Shown: positions 35,001-43,982, numbered from the stretch's first letter. The stretch: DNA of 64,000 nucleotides from Syntrophomonas sp. DTU019 (GCA_913757435.1 CAJYDM010000004.1:186001-250000), one strand, 5' to 3'. The notes: generated by a model from the letters alone, not told the origin. Numbers and translations: made by a program.

Positions 35001-38000
35001 TACCATGCGCTGCCGTTTTTCACATAATTGTATTCGGCTACATTATCCAGCAGCAGGGCACCGGAATTGCCATAATTCTTATCGGTAACAGCGTAGGTGA
35101 ATCCGCCAGCGATTGCGGCTTTGTGCAGCGCACCCAGTGGCGTGTTCTCATTCACCGTGTATTCCGTCTCTGAGTTGTAGGCGGTTACTGTGAATGCCTC
35201 TTCCGGATCCAGGTTTACGGTTCCGTCATAAAGAACATCAATAGTGGATAATGACACCACCGTCTTAACAGCTGCAGTTGCTGCTGCCTTGACTGCATTA
35301 AGGTCGGTGGGGTCGGAAATATCGGCTGCATAATAAAACTCAACCTTGTCTCCATCGACCAGCTCAATGACATTCAGTCCAGCGGGCGTATTCTGATACC
35401 CATCTTTGTAGACATCATTTACATATGCATACCAGTATCCCGGAGATTTGCGTTCGTACTCTCCTACATCGTCCAGCAGGAGTACCCTGTCATAGGACCA
35501 GCGCTTGTCAGACAAAACATAGGTAAAACTACCGGCCTCGGCGGCTGCCTGCAGGGCTCCCAGCGGGGTATTCTCATCAATTGTATATTGATTAGATCCA
35601 ACCGTTACTGTGAAGGTCTCCTCAGGATTCAATGTAACTGTACCCTCATAGAGGATGTCAATTGTCGGTCCACCAGAGCCTTCTACAACAGTTACAGTTA
35701 TCGAATCGGTTTTATTCCCGTCTTCGGTTGTAACCGTAATACTAGTAGTACCTTCTGCTACTGCGGTTACCAGACCGGTTGCACTTACCGTAGCCACAGC
35801 TTCATCAATGCTGCTCCAGCTTACATTCTTGTTAGTGGCATCCTCAGGTTCCACCACAGCAGTTAGCTGGACTGTCTGGCCAGTTTCCAGTTCTTGGTTG
35901 CCTTCCGTAATGCTCACGCCGGTAACGGGTATCGATGGTGGAGTGTTTACAGTGAATACAGCAAACATGGTATTGGGAGCAACTGTCGTACGTACATTAT
36001 AAGTACCGGCGGGCACTTCTGGAACAGTAATGGAGACCGGAGATATAGTGCCACTGGCATCAGTGCTTACATCTGCCCTGGGCTCATCCTCGTTCCAAGT
36101 GCCGTCATCGTTAGAGTCAAACCAAATATACTTGCCGGTTTGATTAGTCACTAAACCGTAACCTGTAACATCTATGCTGCTGCCAACTATCCCCGAGCCA
36201 GGATTCAGTACCAGGCCAGCAATCAAATATGTTACTGAATTAGCTTTGAGACCACAGGCCGGTATATCTGCCAATACCTGATATAGGCCCGGTGGTGCCG
36301 ATGGTACATACAGGCCGGGGCTACTGGCTCCCCCAGCAGTTGTGGTTGTTACTGCTGCCTTATTCTCGTCTTCATCCCAAACTTCGTTACCATTAGTGTC
36401 AAACCAGACATATCCGTCAACATTGGCTGAAAAACCTGCCAGATTCATACCGATATTGGTTTCGGGGTTACCTCTGGGAGTGGAAATTTTAATACCTGGA
36501 ACAATACCGATGCTGGCACAAGCCTCTATAGTATCATCGCGACCAATGTCAAGAAGGATGTTGTAGATACCTGTCGGCGATGATGGCCAAGACATATTAT
36601 TTACTGATATTGTACCCTCAGCTGATGTATTACTAGACTTGTAACCGCCATCATCGTATATCCCGTTGCCATTACGGTCTACAAAAAGCCGGTAGGGAGT
36701 ACTGGCCGGAAAACCGTTTCCGGTAACTGTGATATATCTAGGAGTTGTTCCCTGCTCCAAGCTGTTTCCATATTTTGGGCTAACGATTATGCCACTTCCG
36801 GTGACAGTAAATACGGCGCTAGCTTTAATACCGCCTATATCTGCCCGCACCGTATAATCTCCCGTGCTTACTGACGGAACAGTCAGGCTTGTGAGCAGGG
36901 GAATAGCTCCATCTTCGTCAGTATTTACAGCAACTGACGGTTCTTCATCGTCAAAGACTTCATTATCGTTTATGTCAAACCAAATAACTCCAGCAGCTCC
37001 AGCATTAAAGCCGCTGATGGAAATGAACGTGGTCGCCCCCGGGATTCCGGAATTGCATTGCAACTGTATCTGTGGACCAGCCGGAATCGAGTTGACAGTG
37101 ATGCTGTCGGTGAAGTTGCCATCTTCGGTTGTAACCGTAATGCTGGCAGTACCTTCTCCTACTGCAGTCACCAGGCCGGTTTCACTTACCGTTGCCACAG
37201 TTTCATCACTGCTGCTCCAGGTTGCGTTCTTATTCGTAGCATCCTCAGGCTCCACAACTGCAGTTAGCTGGAATGTCTGACCAATCTCTAATTCCTGATT
37301 ACCTTCGCTTATGCTCACGCCGCTAACAGCTACTGGCGGTGGAGTGATAACCCCATCCTGCCAAGCTCCTATCAAGGGATAGTTGTCACTATAGCTGGCA
37401 ATGGTGGTGTATGGAGTATCTGCTATACCGTTACCATCGTTATCAGCTCCGGTATAATCGCTCCAGTAATTGCCGAGTTGGCTGCTGTACTGAGTACCCT
37501 TGTAGGTGTAGCTTATCTCAGTTGAAGAATTCCAGGAGTTTTCGGTATTGCCATTAAATCCTTCGGACAACTGAGTTGTATTATCCCTAAAGTTATTCTG
37601 ATAGAATATGTTGCCAACTGGTTTAGTGGCAAGTTCCAAACCGGTGGTATTGTTGGAGATAATATTATTATTGAAAGTATTGGTATCAGCAGCTTTAATT
37701 CTGATACCCATTTGGTTTGAATCTAATGTATTGGAACTAAAAATATTGCTGTCAGTACTGTCAAAAAGGTTCAAACCTTTCCCTGATTGGTTGTTTGCAC
37801 AAGTGTTATCGCTTATAGTGTTACCGGCTGCATAGCTAAGATAGATACCGTCGCTGCCACAGACATTACAGGTGTTGTTGCTAACCGTATTGTTATTACT
37901 GTTAACGGTTATTCCTCGATTATTATTACTAAAAACATTATTCGTTATCGTACAAGATCCGCTGGGCTGACCTGAAATGTAAGTAAGTTTTATGCCCGAT

Positions 38001-39577
38001 TTGTCTGTTCCTGTTGCTCCGGAAGCCGTAAACCCTTCAATAGTGACGTTTGCGGCAGTCACCTTAAATACATCGGCATTTGTATTGGCTGCCTGTACTA
38101 TAGTCTGCGCTGCCCCGTTCTCAGACTCAATGACCAGGCTCTTATCCACGGTTATGTTCTCAGTGTATGTCCCGTCTTTTACGATGATGGTATCACCAGC
38201 ATTGGCTGCTGTGACAGCATCCTGTATTGTGCTGAAGTCAGCTCCGCCGGAATCATCTACATACCAGGTCTGGGGCGCTGGATCTGTAACCGTGATGTAG
38301 CCCTCTTTGATTTCCTCATCACTGTCCAGATCACTGGTTACGGTAAGTTTGACCGTGTATGTTCCCACTGCGGTATATTCATAGAAAGGATTCTGTTCAG
38401 TACTATCTACTACGCCATCATTGTCAAAATCCCAGGCCCATGAAGTGGGGTTTCCAGCTGACTCATCGGTGAATTGTACCGTAAGGGGTGCTGGGCCACT
38501 GGTTTTATCGGCACTAAAAGCAGCCGTAAGCAAAATCGGTGCTGCATCCATTGACTGAGTTACGGTAGCCATGCTGTACCCCTGGGCACTGACTGCTACC
38601 TTATAATCACCGGGAGTATTAAATACGTCTGCATTTATACTGATAGTTGCTTCGCTGATGGAATACTGTCCTTCAGTCAACTGTTTTCCATTAACCGTAA
38701 TACGGCTAATACCTGTTCTCCAGCCCTCATCATCAGTGAAGGTGATGTCTGCTGCCTGGCCAATTTGGTTATTTTCTGTATCGGCAGTCAGATCTGGAGG
38801 TGTTAGTACTGTCTCATTACTGTATATGTTTATAAAAGCTACGTTCTGTACTGATAAACCGGTGGTGGTAGGATATTCACCGGAGTAGTAGTACCAGTAT
38901 TGAGAATCTGCAGCCTCATGCCATTCCCAGTTGCCAAATACGTGGTAATCCCCTGAAGGTAAACCCGCAACATCAGTCGGTCCTTCTTTAGATGAAGCTG
39001 CGGCAAACCAGACCAGGCGCATGCCGTCGGTGTATCCGCTATCTGGATGTTTTCCGTCCTGATACCAGCAGACCACCATTGGCCCTTCGCGATCCGGATC
39101 ATAATTGTAAACGTTTTTATAGGCGAATCTTTTCTTAAAGCCATCAGAGGCTTTTATTTCTACCTCTTCACCATCTGCCATACCTCCTACCAAATTGCAG
39201 AGGTGCTTCAAGTTATTACCCTTCACCGCCCCCATATCTTTGGTATCCCAGTTCCTATCTTCTTCCTCGTTCCAGCGAAGCCGCTCTAGCTCCTCCGGAT
39301 CATCAGCAGGTTCATCAATAAAGACCGGGCCCTGATGATAGTAACGGGTTTCCCCATCACCCAGTACTGGTATATTGTCTGGGTCCATCAGCCAGTGATA
39401 ATCAACTTTAAGCTGGTCAATTATAGTTTTACCATCCTCAGCATACTTGGTAATGGTGAGTTCAGTAGTTGCCGCACTGGCTGGCTCAGGTACCACCATA
39501 CCTGCACACTGGAATAGGAACGCGAAAACTAACGCAATAGTTAGGCTTTTTCCCCAACCTTTTTTCTTAAAAAACAT
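32066..39577 (-). CDS. Giant secreted multidomain protein (2503 aa)
   Basis: Signal peptide 1-36. Domains in order (approximate residues): large Oxidored_molyb-like domain 38-255; DUF1533/Shr haem-interacting-like 261-345; PKD 350-435; NosD-type beta-helix 437-740; Big_2 746-830; four related Ig/IPT-like repeats from 832, 927, 1026 and 1121; Big_2 1219-1300; two DUF4430 (transcobalamin C-terminal-like) domains 1306-1410 and 1442-1545; three Oxidored_molyb-like domains from about 1590, 1742 and 1896; a second copy of the N-terminal type from 2044; another from 2239; and a C-terminal domain 2412-2503 shared with the phosphoesterase. No SLH repeats, LPXTG or C-terminal membrane helix. It looks like a large extracellular binding scaffold. 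Start ATG 39577 has AAAGGAG; a riboswitch-like leader with terminator lies 105-255 bases upstream. Confidence 0.88.
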   Translation of the reverse strand: MFFKKKGWGKSLTIALVFAFLFQCAGMVVPEPASAATTELTITKYAEDGKTIIDQLKVDYHWLMDPDNIPVLGDGETRYYHQGPVFIDEPADDPEELERLRWNEEEDRNWDTKDMGAVKGNNLKHLCNLVGGMADGEEVEIKASDGFKKRFAYKNVYNYDPDREGPMVVCWYQDGKHPDSGYTDGMRLVWFAAASSKEGPTDVAGLPSGDYHVFGNWEWHEAADSQYWYYYSGEYPTTTGLSVQNVAFINIYSNETVLTPPDLTADTENNQIGQAADITFTDDEGWRTGISRITVNGKQLTEGQYSISEATISINADVFNTPGDYKVAVSAQGYSMATVTQSMDAAPILLTAAFSADKTSGPAPLTVQFTDESAGNPTSWAWDFDNDGVVDSTEQNPFYEYTAVGTYTVKLTVTSDLDSDEEIKEGYITVTDPAPQTWYVDDSGGADFSTIQDAVTAANAGDTIIVKDGTYTENITVDKSLVIESENGAAQTIVQAANTNADVFKVTAANVTIEGFTASGATGTDKSGIKLTYISGQPSGSCTITNNVFSNNNRGITVNSNNNTVSNNTCNVCGSDGIYLSYAAGNTISDNTCANNQSGKGLNLFDSTDSNIFSSNTLDSNQMGIRIKAADTNTFNNNIISNNTTGLELATKPVGNIFYQNNFRDNTTQLSEGFNGNTENSWNSSTEISYTYKGTQYSSQLGNYWSDYTGADNDGNGIADTPYTTIASYSDNYPLIGAWQDGVITPPPVAVSGVSISEGNQELEIGQTFQLTAVVEPEDATNKNATWSSSDETVATVSETGLVTAVGEGTASITVTTEDGNFTDSITVNSIPAGPQIQLQCNSGIPGATTFISISGFNAGAAGVIWFDINDNEVFDDEEPSVAVNTDEDGAIPLLTSLTVPSVSTGDYTVRADIGGIKASAVFTVTGSGIIVSPKYGNSLEQGTTPRYITVTGNGFPASTPYRLFVDRNGNGIYDDGGYKSSNTSAEGTISVNNMSWPSSPTGIYNILLDIGRDDTIEACASIGIVPGIKISTPRGNPETNIGMNLAGFSANVDGYVWFDTNGNEVWDEDENKAAVTTTTAGGASSPGLYVPSAPPGLYQVLADIPACGLKANSVTYLIAGLVLNPGSGIVGSSIDVTGYGLVTNQTGKYIWFDSNDDGTWNEDEPRADVSTDASGTISPVSITVPEVPAGTYNVRTTVAPNTMFAVFTVNTPPSIPVTGVSITEGNQELETGQTVQLTAVVEPEDATNKNVSWSSIDEAVATVSATGLVTAVAEGTTSITVTTEDGNKTDSITVTVVEGSGGPTIDILYEGTVTLNPEETFTVTVGSNQYTIDENTPLGALQAAAEAGSFTYVLSDKRWSYDRVLLLDDVGEYERKSPGYWYAYVNDVYKDGYQNTPAGLNVIELVDGDKVEFYYAADISDPTDLNAVKAAATAAVKTVVSLSTIDVLYDGTVNLDPEEAFTVTAYNSETEYTVNENTPLGALHKAAIAGGFTYAVTDKNYGNSGALLLDNVAEYNYVKNGSAWYAYVNGALKDGYNNPDDALNLMQLADGNKVEFYYADVEDESDFNAVKAAATAAVKTTVTNGVVPTDWTLQLSGAKDETVTKAYFEQGLTCSSSHYATWTDDEGNVWGGMPLWLLVGIVDDDPDDGHFNFNDELAAAGYEVKVIAGDGWSTVLDSADIARSDAYIVANTLNGEPLPLTIGDKNKDCWPLHLKGSAISGGQQVGNIVRIELSGLPEPPAGWTLEMIGEIGDTITQKEFEEGLACTGSGHYQEWTDINDNTWSGVPLWVLLGAVDDIESGNHWTFNETRAKNYTVKVVDGSGTYFKTFAGSDVANSNDYIVANKCDGEPLTGTSAPLRLVGDGVTKDDGSLGGLAVGNIARIEILELQTPPAEPGSWNLTLKGKISDVISQAEFEEGLACPNSGHLVEWIDGDGNVWSGIPLWLLAGWVDDRQPHSYDFSQAVAGYKVLVKASDGYSVDFDSLDINRSSDYIIANKCNGAELTDTWPLRLVGSGVANAGALTGKSVGKIAEIELTSFESSGAIPDLRIVKYGEDGTTIIAEETLNYLDMIEQFDVIGDGETVYKFQGVTFDPDDMWDENETGLGGYKIANAIKGTRLSDLCSLVGDMGTGTEIVLVASDGYETRLPYSSIYPDPSVYARQGDAILAWYADGDYVPNYKDGMRLYFTPEDKVYHQMDMHETLPEAYWHYYEDNKIMYPSCAGLSAKYITTIRVYTVPQGDWKLELDGTKIGGISSDISKTYFETALACQFGANHKASYTDTKGRKWEGMPLWFLVGFVDDADQHSNEAFNDELAQSGYQVVITAGDGATVTIDSADIIRNSDYIIANLLDEFPIPETDDKWPLRLVGPAVSGSSSIGNIVSIELVSAATGNPVYTVTPVPDSTYDIGETQDGIKTMTVNAGVSGFNYFTVNIEPVFAHSGDETVVFTHLRNGSQLQINSTVADFDEVDTAQAGFNVQAGDVIKVYIVDELTNAKDHNPVILQ

Positions 39578-39681
39578 ACGTACACTCCTTTCCCAATTCT
39601 TTTTGAAATTTGTTTTCTACACTTTCTTCTGACTAAAACCTCCTTTAGCTATTGCTCAAAACCTGTTGCTGCCTTTTAGTT

Positions 39682-39720
39682 GTGAATAAAAAATCCGACT
39701 GCAAAGAAATCAGCCGGACG
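39682..39720 (-). terminator. Leader terminator before the giant gene
   Basis: On the minus strand TCCGGCTG and CAGTCGGA pair (8 bp, one G-T) around a 9-base loop, followed by TTTTTTATT. It follows the aptamer-like leader directly and precedes the gene by about 105 bases, so it should act as an attenuator. Confidence 0.75.
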
Positions 39721-39832
39721 CTACTATCCGTTATGACTCCTTTCCAACAGGGGAGGCACACTCGTTTCCAGGTGAACCCTAACGGCCTGAGAACCATAGT
39801 ATCAACCTTAGGCATCACAAGCTCGGAGCAAT
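39721..39832 (-). promoter_or_regulatory. Riboswitch-like leader, Moco/Tuco type (copy 1)
   Basis: Minus strand, 5' to 3': GCTCCGAGCTTG, TGATGCCTAAGG, AGGCCGTTAGGG, a GGAAAC-capped hairpin, TGCCTCCCC, GGAAAGGAGT and TAACGG closing on CCGTTA. The same blocks in the same order occur at 47861-47972, also before a surface-protein gene and also with a terminator. The CUCCGAGC...GCCUCCC...GAAA...GGAGU order resembles the molybdenum/tungsten-cofactor riboswitch as I remember it; the class assignment is inference, the shared leader is directly visible. Confidence 0.55.
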
Positions 39833-39838
39833 ATTTTT

Positions 39839-41167
39839 TTATCGGGTAATAGTTATCTGACCACCATTGGGGTCATATACCACCTCCGCTTCCAGAGTCT
39901 CACTTATAAACCGCAGGGGAACAAAAGTACGACCAGGTGGCAGAATCTCAGGAGCACAGTCAATAGTCTGTTTTTCACCGTTGACCTGAACCTGGTTGGA
40001 ATCAATAGTAAGGATAATTACCTTATCACCATAAGTAATGGTTACCTGTCTGCTTTCAGGGTTCCAACCAACTTTAGCACCTAAGGCTTCACCTACGAAA
40101 CGCACCGGTACCAGTGTACGACCGGCTTCAGCGTTGATGAACGGCTCAGCTTCCAGGATATAGGGGGTGTCGTTAACACTAGCTGCTTTTGCACCAATGG
40201 CAAGCTTAATCATCAGTGGTAGACTACCTGATGACCCGTCAGCAATCCGATATTCAAAGGTGACCACATCGCTATCCAACTTCCCGGGACCAATGGTAAC
40301 AGCCTTGATGGTTACGTTTTCAGTGATAGGCCCTATAGGGCGGTTGATATTACCCAAAACATCAGCCCGGGCTGTCCACCACCGGCTGGCGATCCAGTTA
40401 TATATAGGGCTGTTCATTGTTGGGATGCTGCCATCAATGGTGTAATGGATCTTATCATCATCACTATGAATATTGCTCAAAGCCACCATAGTTCCTGGAG
40501 GAACTGTGCCGCCAACCGGGTTGGCCTGAGGAGCATCCCACTTTTCGGGCGGGGTGGTTAAGACCTCAATTTTACTGAGATACTTTACAAACAAATTTCC
40601 GGTCTGCTCAGTAACCGTGCGCTGACCCAGCATCAGTAAGAGGGAGTTCAAATCGTTCATATATTTGGGATTATCGCTTCCTTCTACACTGATCAAGCCG
40701 ACAATTGGTTCTACCTCCACCTTCCCCGAGGGGTTGCCGGGCGAATGCCCATCAGCATCACCACCAGTTTTGAAATTCGGGAAACGATAACGCTTATCCT
40801 CGAATAGTTCTTTGACCGTGATGGTGACGGTATAACCATCGGCAGAGGTGAATCTAAGCAAAGTAGCCTCATCACGTATACCTGCCTGGTTTAGCAGTTC
40901 ATGCAGTTTGACACCCTCTCCTACATACCACTTTTTAGTAGGCCAGGTGTTTATGCAGCTATATACATACTGATGCTGCTCCATTTGCCTAAGTTGATCC
41001 AGGCTTAATACTAATGGCTTTTCCACCCCATCTCCGGTGATTTCCAGAGCATCTGATGCAGCTAATACTTCGTTTGGTGATGCAAGACAAATACTAGCAG
41101 CCAGCAACAGAATACTCAGTAGGGCAATAGTAAAACCAAAGAAACTCCTTTTTGCTCTGGTTGGCAT
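39839..41167 (-). CDS. Surface protein: Oxidored_molyb-like, chitobiase-like and copper-amine-oxidase N domains
   Basis: 442 residues. Signal peptide 1-37. Oxidored_molyb-like domain about 38-215 (LEITGDGVEKPLVLSLDQLRQM, YSCINTWPTKKW, GVKLHELLNQAGI, FTSADGYTV, KYLSKIEVL). A chitobiase C-terminal-like module follows (KIHYTIDGSIPTMNSPIYN), and then the stalk-type domain TLVPVRFVGEALGAKVGW...VPLRFISETLEAEV, which in Firmicutes often binds the cell wall. The motif YSCINTWP retains a Cys near where molybdopterin is bound in sulfite oxidases, unlike most siblings. Start ATG 41167 with AGGAGG. The gene ends just before the leader RNA of the giant gene. Confidence 0.87.
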   Translation of the reverse strand: MPTRAKRSFFGFTIALLSILLLAASICLASPNEVLAASDALEITGDGVEKPLVLSLDQLRQMEQHQYVYSCINTWPTKKWYVGEGVKLHELLNQAGIRDEATLLRFTSADGYTVTITVKELFEDKRYRFPNFKTGGDADGHSPGNPSGKVEVEPIVGLISVEGSDNPKYMNDLNSLLLMLGQRTVTEQTGNLFVKYLSKIEVLTTPPEKWDAPQANPVGGTVPPGTMVALSNIHSDDDKIHYTIDGSIPTMNSPIYNWIASRWWTARADVLGNINRPIGPITENVTIKAVTIGPGKLDSDVVTFEYRIADGSSGSLPLMIKLAIGAKAASVNDTPYILEAEPFINAEAGRTLVPVRFVGEALGAKVGWNPESRQVTITYGDKVIILTIDSNQVQVNGEKQTIDCAPEILPPGRTFVPLRFISETLEAEVVYDPNGGQITITR

Positions 41168-41239
41168 ATTACAAACACCTCCTTTCTTACCTGAGTCTTG
41201 ATAAAGTCAACTGTATGATGCATTTTTCCAATATGCCTG

Positions 41240-41548
41240 TTATTCGGTCAGCATGAATAACTTTCCGGTTGCGGGGTCTCTGTAAACCGTGCCCATTCTC
41301 TCGTAGACCTCGCCCTGGCCCTGAGTTTTGATCAGATCTTCACGTATCTCTGGGGCATCGGTCATCTCCCGGCCTTGTTCCAGGTTAACTCTCTGCCCCA
41401 CACCAAAATCAACGTTCCAGTTAATAGCCAGGGCCAGCATCAAACCACAGGCAAAAACCAGCATGGCATCAACAATATTGATGGCGCCCTCCAGAGGATT
41501 TACTTCTTCTTGCCTCCAGCGGCTATTTCTCCTCAATCCTCCGCGCAC
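41240..41548 (-). CDS. DUF2149 protein (ExbD-like partner)
   Basis: 102 residues, one transmembrane helix (NIVDAMLVFACGLMLALAI) near the N-terminus followed by an outward-facing tail. NPLEGAINIVDAMLVFACGL is the DUF2149 signature. In methanogens DUF2149 genes accompany MotA/TolQ/ExbB-type channel genes and metal-related genes. The size and topology mimic ExbD/TolR. GTG 41548 lies inside the channel gene with GGAGGTG nine bases before, so translation is coupled by a 26-base overlap. Confidence 0.85.
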   Translation of the reverse strand: MRGGLRRNSRWRQEEVNPLEGAINIVDAMLVFACGLMLALAINWNVDFGVGQRVNLEQGREMTDAPEIREDLIKTQGQGEVYERMGTVYRDPATGKLFMLTE

Positions 41549-42173
41549 GTTCCAACACCTCCGTTAGACTTTCCATTATGGCTTCCAAGGTACTCAAATA
41601 ATCTTCATACCATCTTTTGCGATACCGGGAGACAGCAAAAGCAATACCTCCGGCAGCCAAACCGGTTACTGTAGCATCAAAGGCAGTAAGCAGTGAATCG
41701 GCCAGTATTCTGGGATCGCCCTCACCCAGAGCTATCAAACCTGGTCCTAGTGGAATCAAAGTTGCCATTAACCCCAACATAGGACCGAGTCGGGTTACCA
41801 GATCAGTTCGATTAGTGATTCGTACATAATTCAATTCTTCGCTAGTCAACAGCCGACGCGCCAAAGCCTGCATTGAAGCAGACGGCAAATCTTTATTTTG
41901 GATCAATTCGCTGATGGCAGCCTTTTGGCGTCGGAATAACCGAATGCCTTCAACCTGTTTAATGATTTCTGCAACATCTTTTTCCTGAAATGTATTGATC
42001 AACTCGGGCAAATTGACCTTCATCTGGCGCCGTTCGGTCAAGGCTTCTACTAAGAGACCGCCCAATTCCATCAATGATAAAGCTAACATGAATAACAGTA
42101 CGGCAATGGTAGGTATTAATAAACCGGATGAAATGGCATGCATCATATCCTTTAACGGCAGTAAGATAGTCAT
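41523..42173 (-). CDS. MotA/TolQ/ExbB-like proton channel
   Basis: 216 residues, three membrane helices (about 15-40, 130-150, 165-185) with a cytoplasmic helical loop between the first two. The conserved core LGPMLGLMATLIPLGPGLIAL and LADSLLTAFDATVTGLAAGGIAFAVS matches the TolQ/ExbB/MotA family, which uses the proton gradient to move a partner protein. Three bases separate it from the upstream proline-rich surface protein and its end overlaps the DUF2149 gene: a three-gene energising unit. Confidence 0.9.
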   Translation of the reverse strand: MTILLPLKDMMHAISSGLLIPTIAVLLFMLALSLMELGGLLVEALTERRQMKVNLPELINTFQEKDVAEIIKQVEGIRLFRRQKAAISELIQNKDLPSASMQALARRLLTSEELNYVRITNRTDLVTRLGPMLGLMATLIPLGPGLIALGEGDPRILADSLLTAFDATVTGLAAGGIAFAVSRYRKRWYEDYLSTLEAIMESLTEVLERARRIEEK

Positions 42174-42176
42174 GTT

Positions 42177-43808
42177 CTATAATCGCTCCTTCGTATATTG
42201 CACATATTTATTGCCAGCTCCTGAAAGCAAGCACATCGTGAGCATTATGGCGGAGTAAATCTTCATCCGATCCTGGGCTTCTGTTAGCGGCAGAGGTATG
42301 GTATCGGCTGACATTTCAAACAGCTGCTGATTATCCATGATCGGCTGGGAGGCAGTATCCAGATTAGAATCTATAGCCAGGTCCTTAATATTAGCTAGGA
42401 TTTGGGCTCGCTCTTCCGGTATCGATGACTGGGGAGGAAGGGTTGCCTCCGTGGAGGCATCAGGATTAGGAGCAGAGCCGATCTCTGCATTGGGCTCCGG
42501 TTGTGGGAGCTTATCATTAGAAGGCTCCGGGGGTTTGGGCTCGGTACTATTTGCTGCTGGAGTATCTTCCTCAGCTTGCTCCTCGTCCGGTCCGTTCACA
42601 ACACAGTAAGCAGTGTAATTGCCATCCACTGTAGTAACAGTAATGACAGCCGTTCCCGGGCCAACCACTGTAACCAGACCGCGATTGTCTACGGTGGCGA
42701 CTCTGGTATCACTGGAACTCCAGATCAAATCCTGATTGGTGGCATTGAAGGGAGTCACTGTCGCCTCCAACCGAAATGTGCTTCCAACCGGTAAATCGAT
42801 TCTATTCCTATCAAGGGAAATTCCGGTAGGCGGACCACCCGGAACTTTGGTCGGATCTACCGCCTTGCCGCTCATATCAGCGGTGAATTTAAATGTAACC
42901 ACTTCGCTGTCCAGCTTGCCGGGTCCAATGGTTATCATTTTAATGATAGTGTCTTCTTTTACTTCAATGGGTTTATTGACACCTTTGACATCACCGTGCT
43001 GATCCCACCAGCGACTGGAACTCCAGTTGAACATAGGACTATTGATGGTCGGAGTGCTGCCATCAGTAGTGTAGTAAATCTTATCCTCGTTGTTATTCTT
43101 ATTGCTCAGTTCGATCTGGGTTCCTACCGGCAAAACTGTTCCACTTGGTATATTGGCTTTGGGGCTTTCCCATTTTTCGGGAGTAGTAGTAAACACCTCG
43201 ATCCTGCTTATGTACTTTAAAAAAAGATGGTTAGTCTGTTCAGTGACTGCCCGCTGCCCTAATACAAGCAGTAATGCGTCTCGATCGTTCATGGCAGACG
43301 GGTCATCACTGCCCTCGGCACTGACCAGAGCCAGAATGGGTTCTACCTCTTCAGCGTCCCGTGGAGATCCGGGAATACTCCCGTCAGTAGGATGATTATC
43401 CTTTAAACCTGGAAAATAGTAACGTTTGTCTTGTAATAGTTCTTTGACGGTGAGAGTCACCTCATAACCATCACTGGATATGAACTTGACCAGTGTGGCG
43501 TCCTCCTTTATCCCAGCCTGATCGAGCAATTCCCTTAACTTAACCCCTCGGGCCATATACCAGCGCTTGGTAGGCCAGGTATTGATCACACTATAGATGT
43601 GCTCATACTGCTGCATCGCTTCGATTTGACTCATTGACAGAGTGAGCGGGTTAGCCACACCCTCTCCACTGATCTCAATGGTGCCTGCAGCTTCGGCTGT
43701 AGGACAATTCATCAAAACTAAGGCAATCAAAAATAATATTAATAGCAGCGGGGCAATTACCAAGAGCTTGATTCTGGTCTTGGTTAAACCGGTATCATTC
43801 ACAATCAT
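42177..43808 (-). CDS. Membrane-anchored surface protein with proline-rich stalk (TonB-like topology reversed)
   Basis: 543 residues. Signal or anchor helix 13-40; Oxidored_molyb-like domain about 42-220 (IEISGEGVANPLTLSMSQIEAM, GVKLRELLDQAGI, FISSDGYEVTL); chitobiase-like module (KIYYTTDGSTPTINSPMFN); Big_2 domain about 330-410; a Pro/Glu/Ser-rich stretch about 410-470 (EPKPPEPSNDKLPQPEP); and a C-terminal hydrophobic helix (IYSAIMLTMCLLSGAG) with a basic end. The order is ligand-type domain, proline stalk, membrane helix, followed in the operon by ExbB-like and DUF2149 genes. That is the part list of a TonB system with the anchor at the other end. ATG 43808 has GGGAGAG. Confidence 0.85.
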   Translation of the reverse strand: MIVNDTGLTKTRIKLLVIAPLLLILFLIALVLMNCPTAEAAGTIEISGEGVANPLTLSMSQIEAMQQYEHIYSVINTWPTKRWYMARGVKLRELLDQAGIKEDATLVKFISSDGYEVTLTVKELLQDKRYYFPGLKDNHPTDGSIPGSPRDAEEVEPILALVSAEGSDDPSAMNDRDALLLVLGQRAVTEQTNHLFLKYISRIEVFTTTPEKWESPKANIPSGTVLPVGTQIELSNKNNNEDKIYYTTDGSTPTINSPMFNWSSSRWWDQHGDVKGVNKPIEVKEDTIIKMITIGPGKLDSEVVTFKFTADMSGKAVDPTKVPGGPPTGISLDRNRIDLPVGSTFRLEATVTPFNATNQDLIWSSSDTRVATVDNRGLVTVVGPGTAVITVTTVDGNYTAYCVVNGPDEEQAEEDTPAANSTEPKPPEPSNDKLPQPEPNAEIGSAPNPDASTEATLPPQSSIPEERAQILANIKDLAIDSNLDTASQPIMDNQQLFEMSADTIPLPLTEAQDRMKIYSAIMLTMCLLSGAGNKYVQYTKERL

Positions 43809-43982
43809 TCTCTCTCTCCCGCCTTCGGGCTGCCGACCCCGATTGGCCTATGCCCGTAGGCACCCCGTGGTTATAAGGCTGAAACAGTTCCATTAGTATT
43901 GCTGGATTGTAGTGCCGCGGTTACTATGTTCAACCTTACAATTTTCAAATTACCTGTTTAGGTGTCTGTTTCTCGGTTAAGC

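Noticed and set aside
39682-39832. Cobalamin riboswitch ahead of the giant gene (suggested by DUF4430)
   Set aside because: The conserved cobalamin blocks (GCCACTG, the GGGAA-GGTG core) are absent on both strands.
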